From contig MU270108.1 in assembly GCA_021432635.1 (NCBI GenBank), positions 983 through 64,982 on the forward strand: a stretch of 64,000 bases of DNA, in the 5' to 3' direction. This DNA comes from Thozetella sp. PMI_491 (taxonomy: Eukaryota > Ascomycota > Sordariomycetes > Chaetosphaeriales > Chaetosphaeriaceae). Both the position numbers and the translations under genes were made by a program. The first letter of the stretch is position 1. Every line of letters starts with the position of its first letter. This document shows positions 1 to 10,293 of the stretch, piece after piece. The notes beneath the pieces are model-generated. The model did not search any database, was not told where the DNA came from, and saw only the letters and a program-made list of their open reading frames with translations.

Positions 1-970
1 TACTAAAAGTATTAAAAAAAATACTAAAATACTAAAAATCACAACCCTGGGTCTACCTTTTATAAAGAAATATTAAAATAATATAACTAAGTAATAAATT
101 AAACTTTAAAAAATTAAGACTATTTTAGATTAAGAAATAAACTAATAAGGTTATATATAAATTAAAACTATTTATAATAATATAAATATACCTTATTTTT
201 TATATTTTATTATTTAAACTAATATTAAAAAATATTAAGCTAAATAAATATATAAAAGTTAATAAATAACTAGAGTATAAAGTTAAAAATATTATAGACT
301 CTTATAATACTAAAGATAAATTAAAATATCTAGTTAAATAAATAAGGTATAATATTAGTAAAAATATATAAAAACCTAATAAATACCTAAAGAATTTATA
401 AGAGCTTATTTAATAATTTTACTATTAAAATCCTAATTAATTAGCCTTAAGTTAAAACTTATTACCTTTTAGTTAATTATATTAAAAACACTTAAACCTT
501 GTACTTCTCTTATAATATATTACTCTAAGGATATCTTTTTAATAGTATCTCCTTTTAAACCTATAACCTTATAAATAAATAACTACTTGCCTTATAAATA
601 AACTAATTTCTTTTACTTATATAAATAGTTTAAACATATAAGTACCTTAGACAGAGATTTTTATATTATTAATACCTTAATATATTAAAGATAGATTGCC
701 TTACCTATCTCCTCCTCCTTATACTCTAGCCTAGACTATTCTGATAAGTTTTAAGCTATTATACTAGTAAATTAATAAATATAACCTTTATAAACTATAA
801 AAATACTTATAAGTATTTACTACTAATAAATTATTATATAATTTCCTAGATTTAATATAATAGTAATTTTTCCTTAAACAACTAGTTACCCTATACTTTA
901 AACCCTTTTTAAAATAATAAGAGTATAATATATTAGATTTAACCCTATTTTAATTAATAAATTTAACAAG
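1..970. repeat. AT-rich RIP-degraded DNA left of the retrotransposon
   Basis: This stretch is overwhelmingly A and T with dense TpA and almost no CpG, and no open frame of useful length on either strand. That composition is what RIP leaves behind in repeated DNA of filamentous ascomycetes. I could not recognise a domain in the translated remnants. It is the pre-existing sequence into which the LTR element at 976-8351 inserted, because the target duplication GAGAT lies at its right edge. It is probably an older dead transposon, but its class is unknown. Confidence 0.6.
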
Positions 971-975
971 GAGAT
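971..975. repeat. Target-site duplication, left copy (GAGAT)
   Basis: The five bases directly before the left LTR read GAGAT and are identical to the five bases directly after the right LTR (8352-8356). A 5-bp duplication is the usual footprint of Ty3/gypsy and copia integrases. It has survived intact although the surrounding DNA is heavily mutated. Confidence 0.85.
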
Positions 976-1281
976 TGTTACAGCGAGCTTTACGGGGCAG
1001 TAATAGGGCTGGTTAACTATACTCTAGATAAGTAATTAAAGACTCTAAGATAGAGATCAAGGAGAAGGAGGCAGTATAGCTGCTCTCTAGCTTTGATTAG
1101 GGGTATATCTAGGGAGCTAGGGCCTCTAGGCGTCTATAGCTCCTCTGCTTGCTACGATCTTAACGTATATAGTTATATAGAGATTAGTAGCTAGGTAGCT
1201 ACTAAGCAACTATAGCTATCTATTTATCTATATATTTATAATAGCTAGTCTAATCTATAGTTAGGGCTAGTAGCTATAATA
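976..1281 (-). repeat. 3' LTR (left copy), 306 bp
   Basis: It begins TGTTACAG and aligns without gaps over 306 bp with the copy at 8046-8351. Its far end reads CTATAATA, where the other copy has CTATGACA, so the terminal CA has been lost to transitions. Differences between the two copies that I can align by eye are nearly all C/T or G/A changes. This copy is the more decayed one over its last 100 bp. Confidence 0.9.
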
Positions 1282-1294
1282 CTACCCCCCTCTT
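1282..1294 (-). promoter_or_regulatory. Polypurine tract next to the 3' LTR
   Basis: On the minus strand the 13 bases that abut the left LTR read AAGAGGGGGGTAG. A purine tract at this spot primes plus-strand DNA synthesis in LTR retroelements, which fixes the element's direction as minus. The tract is one of the few G-rich stretches that survive in the internal region. Confidence 0.7.
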
Positions 1295-2939
1295 AAAGCT
1301 TATTTTTCATCCCTAAAAAAAAAAGGTAAAAAATAAAGTAAACTAATACAAGCAATACTAAGTATACACTTTATCCTCTAAGGTTTTCCTATATTAACCC
1401 TCTTTTTTTTTATATAAAAAAGAAGCCAGCTATTATCTATATCCCTTTAAGTTATATAAGTAATCTTACTAGGCAGAGCTTAACCTTAATAAAGGTGTTT
1501 TTAATAGGCTTAATAGTATATCTAAAGGTTACCCTTACAGATTAGTTTAGATATTATTTTTTTAACTCTAAAATAATATTTATAAAGTATATAGGGTTTA
1601 TTTATCTTACTAAGAGACTTTAAAGTTAGGGGTAGATATATAAGGGAATCTATTACTATTACTAATAATTTTAGCTAGCTTTTTATATCTAGAAAAATAG
1701 TAGGAATAGTTTTATAAGGAAAAACTCTTAATTATATCTAGAGTTAAATACTAGTCTAGTATTTATCTTTAAGACCTTAAATAGTTAGCTAGACTGCTTT
1801 ACTAATATATCTATTAGTGTGTTTTCAGGGTAAGTGTTAAAAAATACTGACCTTATCCCTCTTAATAAAGGTGTTTTTATCTAGTTATTAAGTAGGGTAA
1901 GGCTTAAGGAGATTATAACTCTAAGATTATAGTTAAATTATAAGAGAATCTAGAGTTAATAACCCTTAGGGTTATTATCTATTAAAAGTAGGGCTATTAG
2001 TAGAGGTTTCTCTAGGTGCTAAGTTTATAAGGCTTATTATCTTAATTAGAGCTATCTAGCTACTAATTATTCCTAGTAGCTTAGAGCTACTTATTTAGTT
2101 TTATTAATAGTCTAAAAGTATCTAGATATTCCTTATAAAAGTATTAGATTATTTATAATATGTTATAAAAGCTAGAGGTATAGTATTACTTGTCGTTAGG
2201 ATTATACCCTACCTATTAAGCCTTATATTATAGTTTCTTATAGTAGATATATAATACCTTTAAGTAGTTAACCTTTTATTTAGGCTCTTTATTAATAATA
2301 TTAGGCTCTAGCTCTAACTATAGTTACCCTAGGAGTGGGTTGTCTAGTACTTTTTATAACTAGTTTATATTAAATACTAGGTGTATTTTATAAGATAATA
2401 AAAGATCTAATATATAAATACTATTATATATCTTTATAATCTTAAATAGGCTATTTATCTACTTCCCTAGCTTTAAACTAAGCTAGTTAAAGCTTTATCC
2501 CTTTATAAAGATAAAGGCTTAGTTATTAACCTTAAAATTAAGCTTTTAATAGTATTTATTAACTTAATAGCTTTAATAAGCCTATATTATAACTAGGTAT
2601 TTCTTTACTTACTTTTATACTTTATAAGTATAGTTTATAAATTACTAGGCCTTTAATCGTGTTAAATCCTTAATATAGCCTTACTTAATAGTTATTTACT
2701 TATATTAATTATAGTATAGCTTTAGTATTATCCTTATATTATATAAAAAGCTACTCTAATACTTATATAAAGAGTAGTTACCTATATAAAGTCTAATACT
2801 AGTAAGTACTTTAACTAGTTATTTTAAAAGTAGCTATAGTAATAATATAGCTTTTAGTTAATCTATTATATTATTATTTTAGAGTTGTTATTTATCTAGA
2901 GATAATTAATAGTAAAGAGCTTTTACTTTATATTTATTA

Positions 2940-3130
2940 GCTAGTATATCTTATTTATAAAGGCTAAGATAAATTATAGTCTATAATTAAAGATTATAGT
3001 ATTAAAAGAGCTAAAGATATATTAGATATAGGTATAGAATAGCTTTATTATATCCTTAATAGTATTAGCCTTATACCTTAAGAGTATAAAGAGGTGTTTA
3101 TTAAGACGATCTATAATAATCTAAGCATAG
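2940..3130 (-). pseudogene. Decayed integrase core of the Ty3/gypsy element
   Basis: Read on the minus strand, about 3129-3085 gives a frame with IIIDRLNKHLF, matching the conserved hydrophobic-DRLTK block of gypsy integrases. About 41 codons later, at 3004-2960, comes TIIFNYRL, which corresponds to the conserved block holding the second catalytic Asp; that Asp codon now reads Asn. The spacing between the two blocks fits the family. Stops interrupt the frame (for example before III). The match is by eye to known family motifs, not by database search. Confidence 0.75.
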
Positions 3131-4439
3131 TTATACCTAGTATAGTCTTTAGATATATCCTTATTATTAATTATAATGTCTTACTATAGTATTAATAAGA
3201 TAGAAAATAGTTAAAATAGTCTAGGGGTCTTATTATATAAGATCTTACTTTAATAATAGGATTAATAGTTTATAATATATTATCTTATATTAGCGCCTAG
3301 TAACAGCTAGTAATATAGCTTTTTTAGCAGTTTTTTTATCTTACTACGTCTTAAATACCTATTAACCTTAGGTTTATAGACCTACTTAATAAGGGTAGTC
3401 TAAAAGGATATATTATTTAAACCTAATATATTTAAAATAATAAGGAGATTATTATAAAGTAAAAGATCTATTCTAAAGCCTTAATTAGGGGAGTTTATAT
3501 ACTATTAATTTCTTTTTACAGCTTGATTTATTTATAGGATCTAATCTACTAATAATATACTATCTAGTAGTTTTATAACAGTGATTTTAACAGTAGGTAA
3601 GGAGATTATATAGATAAGGATTACCTATTAGAGATCTAATATTTCTATAATTTACTTTTAATTATAGTATTCTCTTATTATATAAATAAGCTTTAACTTC
3701 TTTAATAAGGTATTAACTAGGATATTTTACTTACCTAATTAATAAGTAATCTTATAGTTATAAATAGATAGTTCTTAAGTCTAATATACTTATCTATTAT
3801 TTAAAAAATACTTAGTTATAAAATACTTAAAGGCTTTATAATTAGTTATAATTATAAAAGAAGTAGTTAGTCCTATAAGTTTAGTTTATTAATACTTATA
3901 AGTATAAACTACTACTAATAACTCCTTATCTTAAATTAAATATTTAGTCTTAACACTAACTATCTTCTTAAAAAAATAACTAACTAAATACTAGCTTTAA
4001 TTAAAGCATCTTTAAAATAGTATTACTCTTAAAATATTATTAAAGGTATTTATTTCTAATATAGTCTTAGTAATTAATAAGTAATAGCTAAGGATAAAGG
4101 TATTAATTAGGCTATATTTTAATTAATTAAATATATTTTATTAATACTTTTCCTATATAAATAATATATTAGTCTTAGTTAGATTTATTAAGGGCTTTAT
4201 AATATAATTAAAGTTATATATAAAGTAATAGTAAAAGTTATAAAACCTAATAAAAAAGTATATTTTATATATATTTTTAAGAGGCTTTTAATTTATAATT
4301 ATAATTATTTTATTAGGGTTTATATAAAGACTTCTTATAGTAATTATAAATCCTAGGAACTTAATACTAATAATATAGTACTTAGTCTTCTTAATATTAC
4401 TATATAGTCTAGTGTTTTATAACTATTTAACCACTTATT

Positions 4440-4620
4440 ATATATAGCTATTATAATCTTTTAAGTGATTAAAGTAGATTAATATATTATTTATATAAGT
4501 AGTATAATAAATATCTAATAAGTTATTTAATACCTTATTAATATAGGCTTAAAAGATTATTAGCTTATTAGTTAGGCTAAAAGGTATAACCTAATATATA
4601 AATATATTAAACCTAGTCTA
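4440..4620 (-). pseudogene. Decayed reverse transcriptase of the Ty3/gypsy element
   Basis: On the minus strand, 4590-4549 translates to VIPFSLTNK, corresponding to the VMPFGLTNAP block of gypsy reverse transcriptases with Gly changed to Ser. About 28 codons on, at 4500-4470, it reads TYINNILIYFNHL, which is the YIDDILIY active-site block with both catalytic Asp codons turned into Asn by G-to-A. Order and spacing match the palm domain. G-to-A on this strand is C-to-T on the other, as RIP produces. Downstream stops confirm it is dead. Confidence 0.85.
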
Positions 4621-7600
4621 GAATATAATTAGATTAATAAAGTTAGGATAAAGCTTAATCTAGTAAAACACTTATTAAATATCTAGCTTTATAAAAACTT
4701 TTATATAAGAGATCTAGTCTAGTATTTTATTAATTAGGGGTAGAAGAAAGATATCCTTTTTAAAAATAATATTAAGGTACTTATAGTCTATATAAAAATA
4801 CTATCTTTTATAGGGTTTTTTAATAATAAAAATAAGTAATATTATAAATACTTTACTATATATAATAAAGCTTTTCTAGTAGCTTTTTATTAAATAGTTT
4901 TATATATATTTTAGCTAGTCTATACTTATTTTATATAATAGGTATGTCTTAACCTTAAAAGGGGTAGTTAAGTTAATCTTAATCTTACCTTATTAATTAT
5001 CTAGGGGTAGCTTATTAGATTATTAATAGGAGAAAAAAAAGGCTAAATCTATAAGATAGTCTAACTAATACTTATAGACTAATTTCTCTACTTTAGGTTT
5101 ACTAGGGAAAGCCTTTAGCTTTTTATTTTAAATTATAATATTAATCTTATCTAAAGAGACAGTTTTAATAAAGTAGTTTAAATCTATACTATTCTTTATC
5201 TATAATTATTCCTTTTTAAACTTAATTATATTAATTAGGGATAAAGAGATAAAAAATAGTTAATTCTTTACCTTTAATAGCTTTTATAATATAGATAATA
5301 GTGTATAAAGTTTATCCTTAAGATAGTATTTTATCTTTTTAAGACTATTATCCTAGGAATAACTATAGGTATACTTTATCCTTATAATAGGTTTACTTAT
5401 AGTTAGAGAGTAATAATTAGGTTTATTTATAGGTTTAAAGTCTAAAGATACTCTTTAGATTATAGATATTTATCTTAAGTAATACCTATCTAATTAGTAC
5501 TTTTTATTATAGTTTTAAGCTAAGGTATAACGTTTAATATTATACTAATAGTTTATCTTTATATATAAGAGCTTTATATAAGGGGAAAGAATAATATTAA
5601 AGATATTATATATAAATAAGGAGGTAAAAAGCTAATAGATCTTATAATTATATAATATAATAATAATATAGTATTTCTTTAAAAACTTATTACTTATAAT
5701 TAACTTATAATTTATTACTAACTCTAATAATAGTTAATTTAAAAGTTTATAATAATCTAATAATAAGTAGATTATTAAAGTGTTAAAAATCTTTTAAAAT
5801 AAAACCTTATTAAAGCCTTTAATAAAGACTAGCTTTAATAGCTTTTAATACTATACTTTTAGCTGTTTAACAACCTATTTAATAAGGTTTAATTATAATA
5901 AAAGGTAAATATTAGCTTTAGTATTAATTAAAGTATTAAATTATAGTGTTATACTTATAAATAAGAGCTTTATAAGTATTATTAGTTATTTCTCTTTAAC
6001 TAAATATATAAGGTTAAGGTTAACTCTTATTAATACTATAATAATAACTAGGGTAAAGGCTTACTTTTAACCTATTAGTTTAATAAGTTATAATTAAAGC
6101 TTTTAATATTATTACTAGTTAATTATTTCTTTTAATCCTCTTTTAAAGTATTATTATTATTATCTTTATTAAGCTTTAAGATCTATATAACTAGTTTAAA
6201 TTATTTTAACTTAAGGTATATTATAGCCTTATAACTAGGTTAATTATAGTTAAAATAGTATTTAATTAGTACTACTAGTTAAAGAGTAGCTTTTACTAAG
6301 GGTATAAAAGGTCTTAAATAGGATATTCCTCTATAAGGTTAGATAAGGAATAAAGTTATATATAGTGTTAATCTAGGGGTTTTTATTTATTAAAGAGTGT
6401 TTTATTAACAATAAGCTGCCTATTTATACTTTTATTAGTCTAGAAAGGCATACTTTTTAACTATTATAATATATTCCTAAAATAGTATTATAATATTATT
6501 ATATTAGCTAACTATAGCTTTTCTAAGGTCTATATAAAGTATTTTATATAGAGTTTCTTTTTAGTCTTTCTTATATAGTTTAATATATTATACTTAGATT
6601 ATAAACTCTATAATAAACTTATTAAAATTAAAGCCTTTTATAAACTATATATACTTAAGCTTTATATAAGCTATCTACTTCTTTATTTAATTAGAGAAAT
6701 AGGTATTAAAAAAGTCTAATAGCTCTATAAAATCTATAAAGGGGTTAACTATACCTTAAGTTATTTATAGGTATAGTTATTATACTATTATATTAATAGT
6801 CTAACTAATAATATAAGTTATTTTTTCTATCTTAATAGGGAAGATCGCTTGATTTACTATTAGTTTATTTTTAATCTAGATTTCTTAGTCTTTATAGTCT
6901 AAACCCTTCCCTATTTATAAGTCTTTTAGATAAGAGGGGTTAAAGATAGTTTTAGGTTAGCTTAATGTTATAAATACTTACTGTTAATCTAGGGATAATA
7001 CTTTTATACTAGGTAGTACCTAATTATATTATTATATTAAGGAGTTAGTTATAAAGGCTTTTAGAGAATAGACTTAATCTTTTAGTGTGACTTATTAATT
7101 AAAGTAAGAGGAGAGCTAGTCTTATACTATATATAATAATTATAATAGCTCTATTATCTAGTCTTTATAATACTTGCTTATTATTATTAAGACTAATAAT
7201 AATTCTTTTATAATAAGGTATATAAAGATCTAGTTAACTAGGTTGTTATATATAAGCTCTACAGGCTTACTTTAGCCTTTAACTATTAGTCTTAAGGGCT
7301 ATACTAAAAGCTTTATAATATAGTCTTAAATCTTAGTAAAAAGTTACTTATTATTAATAGTATTTAATAGTATTATGTCTTTTATAATAGCTTTCTACTA
7401 CTTTTAATATATTTAATGCTTAATATAGCTCTAATAGTTATCCTTTAAGGCAAGGAATCTATATATTAAAGAGATATTATCCTTTAAAGAGACTAGTATA
7501 ATAGTAAGGGGGTAAATAGGGGTACCTTTTAATAATAAGCTTATAGCTTTATATAAGGGTTCTTTTAAAGCTATTCTTATATATAAGAAGGGTTCCCTAG

Positions 7601-8045
7601 AGTAGAGAGTGGTATAATTAAGGCTTAGAGGAAGAAAGGGGGTTTATAATATATTACTTTTATATTATATAATAAGTGTTTATAGGGCTTTCTCTTATAT
7701 ATATATATATATAGTAGAGATTAAGTATAAAAACATATAAAAATAGAGAAAGTAAAAAAGGAATAATACTAGCTATAATTAAGGTATTAGTTATAAGTTA
7801 ATAGTTTTATCACTTACTTACTAGTGAATTAAGTTAGAGAAAAGGGGTGTAAGTTAGTACTAATAGAATCGTAATCTAACTAGTTAGACTAGGTATAGTT
7901 AGTACTTAGCACAGGTAATAGTTAGTAGCTCTTTAGAGCTGAGATTGTTTTATTGTAGAATAGCTTTATAAAGCTTAGCATAGGTCGTTTATAAGAGTGG
8001 GATATTCTAAGCTTCCTAGTTATAGTGTTTTAGATCTTAAAGTAG

Positions 8046-8351
8046 TGTCACAACAAGCTTTACAGGGCAGTAATAAGGCTAATTAACTATACTCTGGATA
8101 AGTAACTAAAGACTTTAAGATAGAGATTAGGGAGAAAGAGGCAGCGTAGCTGCTCTTTAGCTCTAATTAGGGGTATATCTAGGGAGCTAGGGCCTTTAAG
8201 CGTCTACAGCTCCTTTACTTGCTATGATCTTAATATATATAGCCGTACAGAGATTAGTGGCTGGGCAGCTACTGGGCAGCTGTGGCTATCTGTTTGTTTA
8301 TATGCTTGCAGTGGCTGGTCTGATCTGTGGTTAGGGCTAGCGGCTATGACA
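8046..8351 (-). repeat. 5' LTR (right copy), 306 bp
   Basis: It starts TGTCACAAC and ends GGCTATGACA, keeping both the TG and CA termini expected of LTRs. It has the same length as the left copy. The last ~130 bp (8220-8351) are much richer in G and C than the left copy, so RIP has hit this end less. On the minus strand this is the upstream LTR and would carry the promoter. The adjacent bases at about 8027-8045 should hold the primer binding site, but no clear tRNA match is visible after decay. Confidence 0.9.
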
Positions 8352-8356
8352 GAGAT
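8352..8356. repeat. Target-site duplication, right copy (GAGAT)
   Basis: GAGAT directly follows the CA terminus of the right LTR and repeats the left copy at 971-975 exactly. Confidence 0.85.
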
Positions 8357-8917
8357 AATATTCCTAAGTTTTATTAGAAATAGTTTTTTATTTCTCTATA
8401 TAACTAGATATCTTATTAGTATATAATAATATAAAAGAAAGGAAAAACTTAGCGATATATTAACTAATAAATATAGGTATAGACCTATTTATAAGTTATT
8501 AAGGATATTAATATAAAAGGGAGAGCTTATATTATAACTAAGGTATTAGCTACCCCCCTTATAACTACTAATATAGCCTGGTGCTTAGCTATAAGTGATT
8601 ATAACAGGTAAAACCTCTAATAAATACCTTAGGCATCTATATAGATATCCCACTAATTAGAAAGGATTACTATAGAGTACCTAGCTTTTAGTAAGCCTAG
8701 AGCTCTTAGTTCACCTAGGAGCTCCAAGACTTTAACAATCTAAAGTGAGCTATAAAAAGCAACCTAGTATATAAGACTATAGTCTCTACCTAGATAAATC
8801 AGTTAGCTTTTACTCTTTAGTAATTAATCTACTTACTTTATAAGCTTAACGCTTATACTATTAGATCTTACCTTTAGTTATTTAATACTCTACTTGTCTC
8901 TACCCTTCCTACCTTAG

Positions 8918-8971
8918 GAAAGAACCCCTATACATTGAGAATACTGACCTTGGGATCTTAGTGTTATAACA
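8918..8971. repeat. 54-bp imperfect direct repeat, copy 1
   Basis: The segment from GAAAGAACCCC to the palindrome TGTTATAACA (ending 8971) recurs at 9013-9067 with a few transitions and one extra base. The centre, CATTGAGAATACT, is the same in both. It may be the end of another LTR or a duplicated fragment of one. Confidence 0.6.
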
Positions 8972-9012
8972 TCCTGCCTTGTTATATCTGCTGGTTCTTT
9001 TGGGGTGTAATA

Positions 9013-9067
9013 GAAAGAATCCCCTACGCATTGAGAATACTAACTATAGGATCTTAGTGTTGTAACA
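9013..9067. repeat. 55-bp imperfect direct repeat, copy 2
   Basis: This second copy of the repeat starts 95 bp after the first. It ends TGTTGTAACA, where copy 1 has a perfect 10-bp palindrome. The DNA between the two copies is not itself repeated, so this is a spaced duplication and not a tandem array. Confidence 0.6.
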
Positions 9068-9561
9068 CCTTTAGCCTAGATTATAATCACTATACTAGCT
9101 GCTAGCCACCAGATCCACACACAGCTGTCAGCACAACTATCAAGTGCTTAAGTTAAAAGTTAAGGCGCTATATAAAAGCTAAAGCTAAAGCAAAGAAACA
9201 CAAGGAGAATATATACTTCAGACTAAAACGCTAAGGAGAGGGGAACAAATTACCAAATATATAAAGAAAGGAGGAACTAAGAAGGTCATAGATCATACAA
9301 AAGCCCCAGGGAGCAAGCGCTCCAACAGACTTCCTTCTTTCTCTCCTTATCAAGACCTTCTCTAGTTAAAGTATTTACCAGCTAGGCAGTCCATTAAATA
9401 TAACCACTGCATTTAGCTCTGGACCCTCACATAAACAGTAAGCTTAATATCTTTTTTATATTCAATATAAAGCACTAAGCACTAGGAAGTGGGGCTGGCG
9501 TGAGAAAACCTTAGGATGCGCCAGGGCGCCAGCGCACAGAAGACCGTGATATAGAGGTTAT

Positions 9562-10293
9562 TTATAACTTTCGAAATAGCATAGAGCTGTGCTCAGTACC
9601 AAAGAGATTAAAGCGTCCAAGATCTTGAAAACCAAGCGATAGGTATAGTGGAATGCCAGCTGGGGTTGCAACAAGGTAGCAGTCTCGCCGCTCACTAGCT
9701 GCTCTCTCAACCCCCCAATTCGCAAGCATCCTTCCGATACCCCTTCTCTGGTGAGCAGGGTCAACCCCAAGAACGATGCAGTCTGTAGTAACCACCTCAG
9801 CTGAGCATTGGGAGAAATGATGCGACAATAGAGGCAGAAGCTTACACCATGCATTGCGGCGACCTTTGGACCCGAAGACTCTTGCCTCCTCCTCGTCCAT
9901 ACGAGTATACAGTTCATCGTATGCAACTTTGTCAAAGGTCCGAGGGTACTGTTCCGGCGAACCCGTGGCCAGCTCCTCGTCCGTGTTCCCCCCCTGCCCA
10001 GACAATGCACCTGGGGCTGTGGGGCTTTCCCATTGCGCAAAACCAACAATATTACCTCCCTCGGGGAGGCTATCGTCGACAACGACCACGGCGTGGGCAC
10101 CCGGCTTCCTCATGCGCTCCATGGTGCGAGCTAGGCGGAAAGACAACCTTTCGTCTAGGCCGGGGTCGTCAGCTGGTCGTAGGCGAGGCGGGAATAGAGC
10201 CAAGTTGATAGTGTCGTTTGCAAAGGCAGCTACTCCTACCCTGGCCATGGCCGGCACATCGCACTCTACCGCTAACCGAAGGTGAAGAGGCAT
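9562..10293 (-). CDS. GNAT-family N-acetyltransferase
   Basis: This single-exon gene encodes 243 residues. The C-terminal half contains a GNAT core: the strand CIVLGVDPAHQRRGIGRML (about residues 172-190) carries the acetyl-CoA-binding Q-R-R-G-I-G motif, followed by the helix and the YLSLGF segment typical of motif B. The N-terminal half (LRLAVECDVPAMARVG...AFANDTI) resembles fungal members of this family that are often called hypothetical acetyltransferases. The substrate cannot be told from sequence. The start chosen is the first ATG of the open frame, MPLHLRLA. The gene is the first intact one beside the RIP-degraded block, with its 3' end facing it. Confidence 0.85.
   Translation of the reverse strand: MPLHLRLAVECDVPAMARVGVAAFANDTINLALFPPRLRPADDPGLDERLSFRLARTMERMRKPGAHAVVVVDDSLPEGGNIVGFAQWESPTAPGALSGQGGNTDEELATGSPEQYPRTFDKVAYDELYTRMDEEEARVFGSKGRRNAWCKLLPLLSHHFSQCSAEVVTTDCIVLGVDPAHQRRGIGRMLANWGVERAASERRDCYLVATPAGIPLYLSLGFQDLGRFNLFGTEHSSMLFRKL

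Larger units (their letters stand above)
976..8351 (-). mobile_element. RIP-inactivated Ty3/gypsy LTR retrotransposon, complete in structure
   Basis: The element is 7,376 bp long, has 306-bp direct LTRs at 976-1281 and 8046-8351, and is flanked by GAGAT on both sides. It reads on the minus strand: the purine-rich tract lies beside the left LTR, so the left LTR is the 3' LTR. Decayed reverse transcriptase motifs at about 4470-4590 precede decayed integrase motifs at about 2950-3130 in that orientation. Reverse transcriptase before integrase is the Ty3/gypsy (Metaviridae) order; copia elements have the reverse. Stops are present throughout every frame and Asp/Gly codons have changed by G-to-A, so it cannot encode working proteins. 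Gag and protease should lie between about 5000 and 8000 but I could not identify them. Confidence 0.9.
8357..9540. repeat. AT-rich repeat debris grading into unique DNA
   Basis: AT-rich DNA continues past the retrotransposon with many stops in all frames and no recognisable coding sequence. Composition becomes more balanced from about 9090, and by about 9480 the sequence is ordinary for the genome. The transition marks the edge of the RIP-affected and presumably heterochromatic block, just beside the first real gene. Confidence 0.55.

Noticed and set aside
1-970. A second identifiable transposon in the left AT-rich flank
   Set aside because: Translating parts of it on both strands gave no convincing motif, so it is described only as degraded repeat.
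8257-8345. TTAGGG-like words in the right LTR that might suggest a telomere
   Set aside because: Only a single GGTTAGGG occurs, it lies inside the LTR, and there is no tandem array.
9558-10285. Several 119-180 codon frames overlapping the GNAT gene
   Set aside because: They are shadows of the GNAT coding sequence in other frames and on the other strand.
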